Source: Parvibaculum sedimenti (GTDB taxonomy: Bacteria; Pseudomonadota; Alphaproteobacteria; Parvibaculales; Parvibaculaceae). Taken from it: a stretch of 64,000 bases of DNA. Positions 56,022 to 64,000 of this stretch are shown piece by piece (position 1 is the first letter of the stretch; each line of letters begins with the position of its first letter). The stretch is taken from the NCBI RefSeq assembly GCF_009184905.1, contig NZ_WESC01000005.1, forward strand, positions 186,001 to 250,000, read 5' to 3'. A model generated the notes under the pieces. That model worked only from the letters and a program-made list of their open reading frames with translations, was not told the origin of the DNA and ran no database searches. Position numbers and translations under genes: made by a program.

Positions 56022-57236
56022 ATGCGTAAGCCCTTCGACGAAGCGACTGGCCTGAACAGCCTCGATCTCCCGGGACGGCCCGAGGAGACGCGGGTGGTCG
56101 TCGCCATGTCGGGCGGCGTAGACTCGTCGGTCACGGCTGCGCTCCTCAAGGAGCAGGGCTACGACGTCGTCGGCATCACGCTTCAGCTCTACGATCATGG
56201 CGAGGCGGTGAAGCGCAAGGGTGCCTGCTGCGCCGGTCAGGACATTCACGATGCGCGCCGCGTGGCGGAGCTCATCGGCATTCCGCATTACGTGCTCGAC
56301 TATGAAGAGCGTTTCCGCCGTTCGGTGATGGACGACTTCGCCTCTTCCTATGCGGCGGGCGAGACACCCATTCCCTGCGTGCGTTGCAACGAGCGCGTGA
56401 AGTTCCGCGACATGCTCGACACGGCCCGCGATCTGGGCGCGGCAGCGCTCGCCACCGGACATTACATTGCGAGCCGTCAGGGCCCTAACGGACGCGAACT
56501 CCATCGCCCCAGCGACCTCGATCGCGACCAGAGCTATTTCCTCTTCACGACGACGCGCGACCAGCTCGACTTCCTGCGCTTTCCGCTGGGCGACCTGACG
56601 AAGCCCGAAACCCGCGCGCTGGCGGAGCGCATGTCGCTGCCCGTCGCGCAGAAGCCGGACAGTCAGGACATCTGCTTTGTCCCTTCGGGACGCTACACGA
56701 CCATTATCGAGCGATTGAAGCCGGGCGCGGGAGAAGAGGGCGACATCGTCGATCTCGAGGGCCGCGTTCTCGGTCACCACAAGGGCATCATCAACTACAC
56801 GATCGGCCAGCGGCGTGGCCTCGGCCTCGGCGCGAGCGAGCCGGAGGCGCAGCCGCTTTTCGTGGTGAAGCTGGATCCCGCGCGGCGGCAGGTCGTTGTC
56901 GGCCCGAAATCGGCGCTGGAGACGAAGCGCCTGATTCTGCGCGAGGTGAACTGGCTCGGCGATGGCGCCTTCGAGGCGCTCCCGGCGGAAGGCGTCGACG
57001 TTATGGTGCGGGTGCGCTCCAGCGGCGGCACCGTGCCCGCGCGGTTGCGTTTGCTGGAAAAGGGTGCCGAAGTTGTCTTTGCCGAGGGGCAGGACGGCGT
57101 CGCGCCGGGTCAGGCTTGCGTCTTTTACGATTCCGTCGAGGAAAGCCGGGTTCTGGGCGGTGGCTTCATCGCCGAGGCGTTGCGGCCGAATGCCTTGGCT
57201 GGGGAGGCGGATGCCCGCGTCATGGCGGCGCAGTGA
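56022..57236 (+). CDS. mnmA: tRNA-specific 2-thiouridylase MnmA
   Basis: A 404-residue enzyme that thiolates U34 of tRNA-Glu, -Gln and -Lys. The ATP-pyrophosphatase loop [22 protein letters not shown] is at about residue 26. Catalytic cysteines are in [13 protein letters not shown] (about 120) and in [12 protein letters not shown] (about 218). An N-terminal extension of ~20 residues is normal for alphaproteobacteria. It is divergent from fliK. Confidence 0.96.
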   Translation: MRKPFDEATGLNSLDLPGRPEETRVVVAMSGGVDSSVTAALLKEQGYDVVGITLQLYDHGEAVKRKGACCAGQDIHDARRVAELIGIPHYVLDYEERFRRSVMDDFASSYAAGETPIPCVRCNERVKFRDMLDTARDLGAAALATGHYIASRQGPNGRELHRPSDLDRDQSYFLFTTTRDQLDFLRFPLGDLTKPETRALAERMSLPVAQKPDSQDICFVPSGRYTTIIERLKPGAGEEGDIVDLEGRVLGHHKGIINYTIGQRRGLGLGASEPEAQPLFVVKLDPARRQVVVGPKSALETKRLILREVNWLGDGAFEALPAEGVDVMVRVRSSGGTVPARLRLLEKGAEVVFAEGQDGVAPGQACVFYDSVEESRVLGGGFIAEALRPNALAGEADARVMAAQ

Positions 57237-57365
57237 GCCGGGAATGCCTGTCTTTCAGGGGCCGTCGACCGCAATTCGGCCCCATTCGAGCGGAATAAAA
57301 GTCTTGCGACACAGAGCTTTGCGACCCCAAATTAGGGGTTACGAACAGAAGGTGGGGATTACAAG

Positions 57366-58052
57366 TTGAACGGCATTGCCCGCATCGACGAACAGTCGGT
57401 CCTGAAAGCCTATGCGCGCTGGGCGCCGGTTTACGATTGGTCATTTGGCGCCGTCGCCGATTTCGGACGCAAGCGCGCCATCGATTCCATCAATCAACGT
57501 GAAGGCAAGCTACTCGAGGTGGGCGTCGGCACCGGCGCTGCTCTGCCGAACTATGCTCCGCATCTCACCATCACGGGCATCGACCTCTCGCCCGACATGC
57601 TGCGCAAGGCCCGCAACCGCGTTCGTCAGCGCAAGCTGAAGAACATTGAAGCCCTTTACGAGATGGATGCGTCGGAACTGCGCTTCGACGACGAATCCTT
57701 CGATACGGTCGTGGCCATGTATGTGATGACGGTCGTGCCCGACCCTGTGAAGGTGCTGGCGGAGCTCGAGCGCGTCTGCAAGCCGGGCGGCGAGGTCGTC
57801 ATCGTCAATCATTTCGCCCAGGATCACGGGCTTCGCGGCATGGTTGAGCGTTGGATGACACCGGCGGCCCGCGCTCTAGGCTGGCACCCCGATTTCCGCA
57901 TTGAGACCATCACACATATGACCAAGCTCGATCTCATCGAGACGCGGTTGCTGCAGCCAATGGGCCTTTTCACCATGCTGCGCTTCAGGAAGCCGGCCGA
58001 AGGTGAGAAGACCTGCGCGACGACGGGCGAAGGCGCCTGCTGCTGCGGCTGA
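57366..58052 (+). CDS. Class I SAM-dependent methyltransferase (PmtA-like)
   Basis: A 228-residue methyltransferase with motif I LLEVGVGTGAALPNY, TGIDLSPDMLRKAR and MYVMTVVPDPVKVLAELERV. This pattern resembles the phosphatidylethanolamine N-methyltransferase PmtA of Rhizobium/Rhodobacter type, which makes phosphatidylcholine; other lipid or quinone substrates are possible. The start is TTG with GGTGGGG nearby. The C-terminal tail CATTGEGACCCG is rich in cysteine and unusual for PmtA. Confidence 0.82.
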   Translation: MNGIARIDEQSVLKAYARWAPVYDWSFGAVADFGRKRAIDSINQREGKLLEVGVGTGAALPNYAPHLTITGIDLSPDMLRKARNRVRQRKLKNIEALYEMDASELRFDDESFDTVVAMYVMTVVPDPVKVLAELERVCKPGGEVVIVNHFAQDHGLRGMVERWMTPAARALGWHPDFRIETITHMTKLDLIETRLLQPMGLFTMLRFRKPAEGEKTCATTGEGACCCG

Positions 58053-58194
58053 AACCGGCCTTTTTGCCAATGTTTTTGCAATGCGGCTGGCGGCTGGCTT
58101 GACAGGCTTTCCGCTGGCCCCTTATATCCGGGTCTCTTTCGAGGCGGGCCCCACGGGCCCTTGCCCCGCCGGCCCCGCAAGGGCCGATCCTTGG

Positions 58195-58271
58195 GGCGGA
58201 GTAGCTCAGCTGGCTAGAGCAGCGGAATCATAATCCGCGTGTCGGGGGTTCGAGTCCCTCCTCCGCTACCA
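58195..58271 (+). tRNA. tRNA-Met (CAT), elongator type
   Basis: Acceptor GGCGGAG/CTCCGCT, anticodon stem GCGGA/TCCGC with loop ATCATAA (anticodon CAT), and encoded CCA at 58269-58271. The acceptor and anticodon arms match the elongator tRNA-Met; the Ile2 type that becomes lysidine-modified is less likely. The sequence composition changes immediately after it. Confidence 0.93.
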
Positions 58272-58506
58272 CCTTTCTCAACACCCCTATAAATCAAAGG
58301 CTTGGAGAGTTCCTTCGGTACGGGTTCGGGTGAAAATGTACCACTCGGATGGCTCACAAGCCAAGAGCGGGGTTATCTGCTAGCAATCTCTACAAGTCGG
58401 ACAGTGATGGCTGTGAACCGAATCTTGCTTGTAGTTTCAGGTCCGCATGAATCACCGGCGATTTTGACCCGAGAGGGTCGCTAGACCCTCATCCGGACGA
58501 TGTCCA
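58272..58506. other. Intergenic start of the genomic island
   Basis: 235 bases after tRNA-Met with lower GC content and no supported gene; no integrase fragment is visible. Sequence with repeated GGTAC/GTACC near 58317-58342 is present. No direct repeat of the tRNA end was found inside the window. Confidence 0.5.
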
Positions 58507-59466
58507 ATGACCGAACAGATGCTTGACGGCGCTCAGACCAACTTACTCGAAAGGCCTCGCCCTCTGACGATCGGGATTTCCACTCGAGCGTTATTCGACC
58601 TAGAGGAAGAGCACCGAGTTTTTGAAGAGCAAGGTGTGGAAGCGTACTCGAAGCTTCAGCGTGAGCGAGAGAATGCTCTCCTCGCCAAAGGTACGGCATT
58701 TGACGTCGTTGAGCGGTTGCTTGCGTTGAATCCGTCCGGTAGCACGAGCTTGGTGGAAGTGATTCTGCTTTCTCGCAATTCTCCCGATCTATCGCTTCGC
58801 GCGTTCAACTCGGTCAAAGAATACGGACTGCGTATCGAACGCGGCAGCTTCACAAGCGGACGTCCTGTGGCCCCCTTCGTCGGTGCATGGAATATTGATC
58901 TATTCCTTTCAAACGATGAGGGTGACGTTCAGACGGCGGCTCGTGCAGGAACAGCGGCCGCAAAGCTAGGGTCTCCCCCCGAGGAGCGATTGCAGATACC
59001 AGAAGATGAGGTGCGCTTTGCGTTGGACGGAGACGCCGTTGTTTTCGATGCAGAATCGGACCGCATCTTTGCGGAGCAAGGTTTGGAAGCCTTCTTTGAG
59101 CATGAGACAAAGAACGCCCAGGTCCCCCTAAACCGGGGACCCTTTGGAAATTTCTTGCATAAGCTGGCCAATCTTCGCGCTCAAGTCGCGCGAGGAGACG
59201 GCACAAGCAGAGTTCGTATCGCGATCGTCACCGCGCGCAATGCTCCAGCACACGCGAGGGTGGTCTATACGTTGCGAGCTTGGGGGACGCCGGCTGACGA
59301 GGCACATTTCGTTGGCAGAAATGAGAAGGCACCGATATTGCGCGCTCTGGGAGCTCACATATTTTTCGACGACCAGCAAAAGCATGTTTTGGGAGCGTCC
59401 GGGGTTGTGCCCGCCGGACTTGTCCCCGGTCCTCACGATCCACACAAACCCATCATACCGGCGTAA
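58507..59466 (+). CDS. 5'-nucleotidase (cytosolic, PF06189 type)
   Basis: A 319-residue HAD-like phosphatase. The start LTIGISTRALFDLEEEHRVF and the ALNPSGSTSLVEVILLSRNSPD segment match the cytosolic IMP/GMP-specific 5'-nucleotidase family, with DGDAVVFDAESDRIF and RIAIVTARNAPAHARV supplying the acidic and basic motifs. It should remove phosphate from nucleoside monophosphates. It is the first gene of the low-GC island. Nucleotide depletion is a known defence strategy, but no direct link is shown. Confidence 0.85.
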   Translation: MTEQMLDGAQTNLLERPRPLTIGISTRALFDLEEEHRVFEEQGVEAYSKLQRERENALLAKGTAFDVVERLLALNPSGSTSLVEVILLSRNSPDLSLRAFNSVKEYGLRIERGSFTSGRPVAPFVGAWNIDLFLSNDEGDVQTAARAGTAAAKLGSPPEERLQIPEDEVRFALDGDAVVFDAESDRIFAEQGLEAFFEHETKNAQVPLNRGPFGNFLHKLANLRAQVARGDGTSRVRIAIVTARNAPAHARVVYTLRAWGTPADEAHFVGRNEKAPILRALGAHIFFDDQQKHVLGASGVVPAGLVPGPHDPHKPIIPA

Positions 59467-59553
59467 CGACTTGTGTGATTTAGAAAGTGCCGCCGATTAT
59501 CTCAATTGGCAGTGCAACAATTAGCCCATCAAATAGCCCAGAAGCGCTGTAGT

Positions 59554-60093
59554 TCATTCGATAACAACAGCTGTTCCGCTAACCGCTAGCATCAACATCG
59601 CCGTGTTCTTCCCATTCAATTGGCTGTAGCTAAATTGTGTGCCGACTATGGCATTGGCGCCCCTTAGAGCCGCCTCCCGTTTCAGATCGGTCAGACACGA
59701 TTGTCGCATTAGTCTTAGTTCGCCCTGTATGCCTTCGGCGCGCCCGCCAATGAGGTCGTTAACACCAGCTGAAAGAATTCCAAGTAGGCCGATCCCAGAA
59801 ACACACTCGGCGCCAACGATATCGATGCGCTTGACAATCCTAAGATCTGGAAAAGCCGACTCTGTGGTCACAAGAATTGAGCTAGCGACCCTTGCCAGGA
59901 CGGCCTCTGTCAGTGTCGACCCATCGCCTGTCGAGTGATACAGAGCGAGTTCCTGAGCGATACGCTCATCTTTGTCCAAAAAAATCGTTTGATCGCTGAT
60001 TTGAAACTTATAACCGCAACCGCATGCCTGATGGGTTTGATCTATGGCGACCACTGAATAACAATTCGGACACTCGAGTTCGACTTTACTCAT
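59554..60093 (-). CDS. YbjQ (UPF0145) protein with N-terminal zinc ribbon
   Basis: A 179-residue protein. Residues about 7-30 contain C-x2-C and C-x-C (CPNCYSVVAIDQTHQACGCGY), a likely zinc ribbon. The C-terminal ~110 residues are YbjQ-like: DIVGAECVSGIGLLGILSAGVNDLIGGRAE in pieces and REAALRGANAIVGTQFSYS. YbjQ domains form pentamers of unknown function. I chose Met at 60093; 60123 is possible. It follows the GIY-YIG gene by about 55 bases and may belong to the same transcript. Confidence 0.8.
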   Translation of the reverse strand: MSKVELECPNCYSVVAIDQTHQACGCGYKFQISDQTIFLDKDERIAQELALYHSTGDGSTLTEAVLARVASSILVTTESAFPDLRIVKRIDIVGAECVSGIGLLGILSAGVNDLIGGRAEGIQGELRLMRQSCLTDLKREAALRGANAIVGTQFSYSQLNGKNTAMLMLAVSGTAVVIE

Positions 60094-60149
60094 CTCTCTT
60101 TCGCTCCCGGGAGGCTGCATCAAACTACCTAAACTCGGAATCGGACGGA

Positions 60150-61334
60150 CTAACTCTCCTCTCGTTTCAACGATGCGGCCTTCGGGTCGTAGATGTAATT
60201 GCCGATCGTCCCGTCCTTAATTCGTTTTACGGCCTCGTCGATGACGAAGAGCGGCACAAGAAACCACTCTCGTGGGACCACCGGATTGCCAAAACGGTCT
60301 TTGATCTCGATGTCGAGGCGCGCGGGGTCGAAAATGCGATGGATGATATTTTCCAGCTTGATCCGGTTGATATTGAAGAGCTCATAGGTTGCGATCACTT
60401 CGACGTCGGCCATGAGAAAGGTCGGCTGCAGGCGCGCGCCGGCTATGCGCTGCTCGACGCTCATATTGGTGACGCCGATTTTGTGAACGAGATCGCGATT
60501 CTGAGCGACGAGCGGGTGATCGGACTTGCTGCGCAAGACATAGATCGTTCCGCTGGCCTGATCGTCTTCGCCACGCTCGCCAGAAAAGAGTGGACCCGCA
60601 ACAGGGTCAGTAATCCGTCGCCCGGCTTCATCCTTATTGAGTGCTCGCTGGAGCGAGCGCATCAGCATGTTGCTTTCGGTTCCGTTGTCGAAGATCACGC
60701 GCAACCGAGCATCCGACCGGCCTTGGTCGTTCGTAAACACCTCGCCCATGTCGGAAACATAGGCCTTCTGACCACCAACAATGAACCAGCTTCCCGGCCT
60801 AATCTCTGCCTTGAGCTCGAACGGCCTTGTTTCACGAACGCCGGTCTCGAGTTCTTTCTGCAGCTGCGCAAATAGCGGCTTGAAGCGGTCAAAGTCCTCG
60901 CATCTGTCGCGGTTGGCGACTTCTTCAGCGGCGCGCTTCTCTACACTTCTCCGGACATGACGAAGCTCAGTTAGATCGCCAGCGACTCCCGCCCCCTCTA
61001 GCTCCGCAAGAAGCTCGTCGTCGCCCATTTCCTCAGCTGTGGAGGTCACGGAACTTTCGGTCCCCGTCAGAAGTCCCTGATGATCTAATGGCGCGAGAAT
61101 TGATCGGCATTCCTCCAGCGCGCGTATTCGGTCGAGACGCACCGCATAGAGCCGTTCGAAAATGTCTCGATCCTCGCCATGCTGAGGAATTCGCCCATGT
61201 TCCTCGACAAAACGCTGGATATCTTCAAAGCCCGCGATGATGCGCTCCTCCCGCGGCGAGCGTCCGCCTTTCTTCTCTGGCTGAGCAAACTCGTCCAATT
61301 CCTCGCGCAGCTCGTCGAGGTCGAGATCACTCAT
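60150..61334 (-). CDS. GIY-YIG nuclease-like protein (T5orf172/MUG113 type)
   Basis: A 394-residue protein. The N-terminal part is charged and coiled, with FVEEHGRIPQ near residue 42-50, similar to a motif at the end of the helicase. A middle domain has GSWFIVGGQKAYVSDMGEVF. The C-terminal GIY-YIG domain (about 265-360) shows GTIYVLRS, KIGVT, QRIAGAR and LENIIHRIF, so the usual tyrosine, arginine and glutamate appear present. Start ATG overlaps the helicase stop by eight bases. It is probably the cutting subunit. Confidence 0.82.
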   Translation of the reverse strand: MSDLDLDELREELDEFAQPEKKGGRSPREERIIAGFEDIQRFVEEHGRIPQHGEDRDIFERLYAVRLDRIRALEECRSILAPLDHQGLLTGTESSVTSTAEEMGDDELLAELEGAGVAGDLTELRHVRRSVEKRAAEEVANRDRCEDFDRFKPLFAQLQKELETGVRETRPFELKAEIRPGSWFIVGGQKAYVSDMGEVFTNDQGRSDARLRVIFDNGTESNMLMRSLQRALNKDEAGRRITDPVAGPLFSGERGEDDQASGTIYVLRSKSDHPLVAQNRDLVHKIGVTNMSVEQRIAGARLQPTFLMADVEVIATYELFNINRIKLENIIHRIFDPARLDIEIKDRFGNPVVPREWFLVPLFVIDEAVKRIKDGTIGNYIYDPKAASLKREES

Positions 61335-63417
61335 AGCGTCCCTCATCTTTAAAGCGCACAAAGGCGGCCGCTCCTTCGGCCATCCGCTTTTCCCAGGCAT
61401 CCGTCGAGCTTATGGAGGGGAGGCGGCCCCGTTCTTTCTTGAACTTGACGGCGCGGATGGCAAGGTCCTTGGCTTCCTCCGGCGTCAGTTTGGTTCGCTT
61501 GGCGGCAATTGCCGCCGCGACTTGCTTCAGGCTGTCCTCGCTCATGGTCTTTGCGAGGATTGCATAGGCTTCGCCAAAGGGGTTTATGCGGTCGATCAGA
61601 TCGATGTCCAGTTCGCGCATGTCTAACGCAAACTTGCGCACACCGTCGATCAACGCCGTGTTGACGCCCGGTTCATTATCGACGCCTCTGCCACCACCTG
61701 TATCAGTGCTTCCATCGTCACCCAGCAGAAGCTGCTTGGCTTTCTGGGTCAGGTTGAGAGCGGCAATGGCGTGCTGTCGCACGGCTTCCTGGTCCTCGTC
61801 ATCAAGATCAGGATATTTCTCCTTGATGATCTTGCCCATCCGGAGCTGCGTCAGTTCCTCCGGAACGAGTTCTTCGTCGAATAGGCCTCGTTCAATGGCT
61901 GTCTTGTCCTGGACGAAGGTGGCAATCACCTCGTTCAGGTCTTCCTGACAGATGCGGGTTGCTTCCTTGCTTTTGGGTTCGACCAACCCCTTGATCTCGA
62001 TCTGGAAGTGTCCGGTCGCCTCATTGAAGCCGACATTGCACTGGTTCGGATCGTAGCCGCCTTCGCCATAGTTATAGCCCAGCGCCGGTCCGTTGTCGGG
62101 ATTCTTAGGTTTGAACTCGAAGCGAGGCGCGAGTACCTGCTCCATGAGAAGGCTCGCCGCAATGGCTTTCAGCGTATCGTTGACGGCCTCCGCGACGGCC
62201 TGTTCCGAGGCATCCGGCTCCGCGATGAGGTTCGTGAAGCGCGCGCGCGTCTTCCCCGGCGCATCGCGCGTTGCGCGGCCGATAATCTGCACGATCTCGG
62301 TCAGGCTTGACCGGTATCCGACAGTCAGCGCGTGCTCGCACCAAATCCAGTCGAACCCTTCCTTCGCCATGCCGAGCGCGATGATGATGTCCACATAGTC
62401 GCGGTTGTTCTTCTGTGCGGGGTCTTTCAAGGCGAGCGAGACTCGATCCCGTTTGGCGGGATCGTCGTCGACCAGATCGGCAATCCGCAGAACGCGACCT
62501 TCCGGCGTCTTAACTAGCTGAAATCCGGTCGCGGGGTCCGATCCCTGCCATTCCCCAAGCGCGCTTATGATGTGCTCGACTTCCTTGATCTTGTCCTTCG
62601 TGCTCTCGCGCGAATTGACGTTGGGAATGTGAACGATGGTTTTCTCGTCGGGATCGAGCACATTCAGGATACTGTCAGCGTAAGAGCCCGAATAGAAGAA
62701 ATAGCCGATGTCGAGCTGCTTCAGATATTCATAGCCGTTGAGCTGTTCGTAGTAGGTGTAGGTAACGGTATCGAACTTCGCTTCGTCATGCGGCGCCAGA
62801 ACGGCCTCTGCATCACCCCGAAAATATGAGCCGGTCATAGCCACGATATGCACGCGGTCGCGCGCAATGAATTGACCGAGATGTAGACCAAGCTTGTTAT
62901 CCGGATTGGCGGAGACATGGTGAAACTCGTCAACCGCGATCAGACGGTCGTCGAAAGCCTCCACGCCGAACTGGTCGACGGCGAACCGGAAGGTAGCGTG
63001 GGTGCAGACTAGAACCTCGTCGTCGCTCCGCAGAAAGGCCTCGACTGATTTGACCTTACCTCCGTTGTCGGAGCCTGGCGCGTTGCAGAGATTCCATTTC
63101 GGTTCGACATGCCAGTCCGTCCAGAAGCCATATTTGCTCAGCGGCTCGTCGTTGAAACTCGCGCCGATCGACTTTTCCGGAACCACGATGATCGCTTGCT
63201 TGATGCCTTGATTTTGCAGCTTGTCGAGCGCGATGAACATCAGCGCGCGGCTCTTGCCGGAGGCCGGCGGCGACTTGATGAGCAGATATTGTTCGCCGCG
63301 CTTCTCATAGGCGCGCTCCTGCATGGGACGCATGCCCAAGGCATTGGACTTGGTTGATGAGCCATTGCGAGCATAGGAAACGGAGACAGAGGGTACGGAT
63401 ATCTTCTTTTCGGTCAC
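61327..63417 (-). CDS. SF2 DEAD/DEAH-type helicase, restriction-type
   Basis: A 696-residue superfamily 2 translocase. Walker A is SPPASGKSRA (residues 49-58). Motif II is AVDEFHH (161-167), so DEFH replaces DEAH. Motif VI is QIIGRATRDAPGKTR. The C-terminal third is helical and its last ~40 residues carry KKERGRLPS, like a motif in the GIY-YIG protein. Its start overlaps the methyltransferase stop (ATGA). It probably is the motor of a restriction or defence complex. Confidence 0.87.
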   Translation of the reverse strand: MTEKKISVPSVSVSYARNGSSTKSNALGMRPMQERAYEKRGEQYLLIKSPPASGKSRALMFIALDKLQNQGIKQAIIVVPEKSIGASFNDEPLSKYGFWTDWHVEPKWNLCNAPGSDNGGKVKSVEAFLRSDDEVLVCTHATFRFAVDQFGVEAFDDRLIAVDEFHHVSANPDNKLGLHLGQFIARDRVHIVAMTGSYFRGDAEAVLAPHDEAKFDTVTYTYYEQLNGYEYLKQLDIGYFFYSGSYADSILNVLDPDEKTIVHIPNVNSRESTKDKIKEVEHIISALGEWQGSDPATGFQLVKTPEGRVLRIADLVDDDPAKRDRVSLALKDPAQKNNRDYVDIIIALGMAKEGFDWIWCEHALTVGYRSSLTEIVQIIGRATRDAPGKTRARFTNLIAEPDASEQAVAEAVNDTLKAIAASLLMEQVLAPRFEFKPKNPDNGPALGYNYGEGGYDPNQCNVGFNEATGHFQIEIKGLVEPKSKEATRICQEDLNEVIATFVQDKTAIERGLFDEELVPEELTQLRMGKIIKEKYPDLDDEDQEAVRQHAIAALNLTQKAKQLLLGDDGSTDTGGGRGVDNEPGVNTALIDGVRKFALDMRELDIDLIDRINPFGEAYAILAKTMSEDSLKQVAAAIAAKRTKLTPEEAKDLAIRAVKFKKERGRLPSISSTDAWEKRMAEGAAAFVRFKDEGRYE

Positions 63418-64000
63418 GCGCCTCTTCCCTTCCTCTTCTTTACGGCAGAGCCCTGTCCGCCCGTCATCTTAGTGTAGAGCTCAAATAACTTTTCCAGCCG
63501 TTCGGTATCGTTCCTAAAGCGCCGGCCGATATAGATGCGCTCCAGAATCTCGTCGTTATGCTCGTGCGCCTCGCGTAAATCGGCTGGCATGTCATCGGGA
63601 TCATAGAGATCAGCAATGGTGGCCGGAAAGTGCGTTTCTCGCGCCAATAAGATTTGCTCCGCACAGTGCGTAAGGTCAGCCCTGTTCTTATCGGTGAGCA
63701 CTGGAATAGGAAATGTGTTGTAAACGAGAGTATTTGAATATCTAGGGTCGGACTTTAGTCGTCCTGCGACCGCTTTGACCCAACTCATGTGCAGCTTTGA
63801 TGAAAGAATACTCAGAATATAATTTTCGGGGTCGTAGATGACTTGAATGGCGTCCGTAACGATAGCCGGAGGCAGCAGTACCCCAATTGGAAGGTATTCT
63901 CGTCGCTCAGTCGTTGTTCGGGGAACGACAAGCATCGATCTCTTTGCTTCGTGCACGTACCTAAATCTGTAAGGAATGTGTATGAGACTCATCGCGACTT
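63414..64000 (-). CDS. MmeI-like DNA methyltransferase, C-terminal part
   Basis: At least 194 residues of the C-terminus; the frame runs off the window, so the SAM-binding and catalytic motifs are outside. The ending GRLKSDPRYSNTLVYNTFPIP and HDEI-like AHEHNDEILERIYIGRRF resembles the target-recognition/C-terminal region of MmeI-type and related class I DNA methyltransferases. It is the first known gene of the overlapping operon with the helicase and GIY-YIG genes and would provide specificity and self-protection. Confidence 0.78.
   Translation of the reverse strand, partial: VAMSLIHIPYRFRYVHEAKRSMLVVPRTTTERREYLPIGVLLPPAIVTDAIQVIYDPENYILSILSSKLHMSWVKAVAGRLKSDPRYSNTLVYNTFPIPVLTDKNRADLTHCAEQILLARETHFPATIADLYDPDDMPADLREAHEHNDEILERIYIGRRFRNDTERLEKLFELYTKMTGGQGSAVKKRKGRGA

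Noticed and set aside
58272-58506. Possible integrase remnant after tRNA-Met
   Set aside because: No frame here carries integrase motifs; only the composition change supports an island border.

Overview
The window looks like the chromosome of a GC-rich, flagellated alphaproteobacterium, possibly of the Parvibaculum type (an inference). The evidence is the CtrA/ChpT/SciP cell-cycle regulators, the Caulobacter-like operon fliF-fliG-fliH(flbE)-fliN-flbD-flhA, an alphaproteobacterial SerC, EipA (DUF1134), and a TPP riboswitch in front of thiC.

Positions 1-25,400 are mostly housekeeping and small metabolic units: the end of glmM with thiD; a MocR-type regulator divergent from a PhzF-like enzyme; an ABC exporter; serC (with a candidate leader RNA) and serA; pirin; purA; MAPEG and nitronate monooxygenase genes; riboswitch-controlled thiC; a Mug-type glycosylase; a TauE/SafE permease; a TetR regulator with a D-aminoacylase-like amidohydrolase; msrA; rpoH; and an RluD-type pseudouridine synthase beside a small membrane protein and a JAMM protease. 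A dispersed hairpin repeat, CGTCAT...ATGACG, sits in several of the gaps. Positions 25,400-25,540 encode no protein. On the minus strand they carry a strong promoter followed by two hairpins with CUCCU-rich loops, which predicts an anti-Shine-Dalgarno type small RNA next to tRNA-Glu.

Positions 26,400-38,800 hold envelope functions: two beta-barrel proteins, a DUF6502/DUF5666 pair and a secreted protein with Pro-Glu pentad repeats grouped around a nested dyad, a CorA transporter, a glutaminase, an AlgI/AlgJ-like O-acetylation pair, EipA and CysQ. Between eipA and cysQ lies an orphan transcription unit. It has a consensus sigma-54 promoter and a near-perfect intrinsic terminator about 160 bases downstream, with no reading frame between them.

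Positions 38,800-58,100 are the cell-cycle and flagellar region. chpT converges on ctrA, and ctrA diverges from fliI-fliJ. A long minus-strand block runs fliK-flgD, sciP, then fliF-fliG-fliH-fliN-flbD-flhA-flhF-flhG. The likely logic is that CtrA, phosphorylated through ChpT and restrained by SciP, switches on early flagellar genes. FlbD, encoded in that early operon, would then act with sigma-54. Near-identical 17-bp inverted repeats upstream of fliF and fliK and a consensus sigma-54 site at fliK fit this.

From tRNA-Met (58,195) to the end the sequence is lower in GC and looks like a genomic island. It encodes a 5'-nucleotidase, a zinc-ribbon YbjQ protein, and a tightly overlapping operon of a MmeI-like DNA methyltransferase (cut by the window edge), an SF2 helicase and a GIY-YIG protein. 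This is a probable multi-subunit restriction or defence system whose exact type I cannot name.
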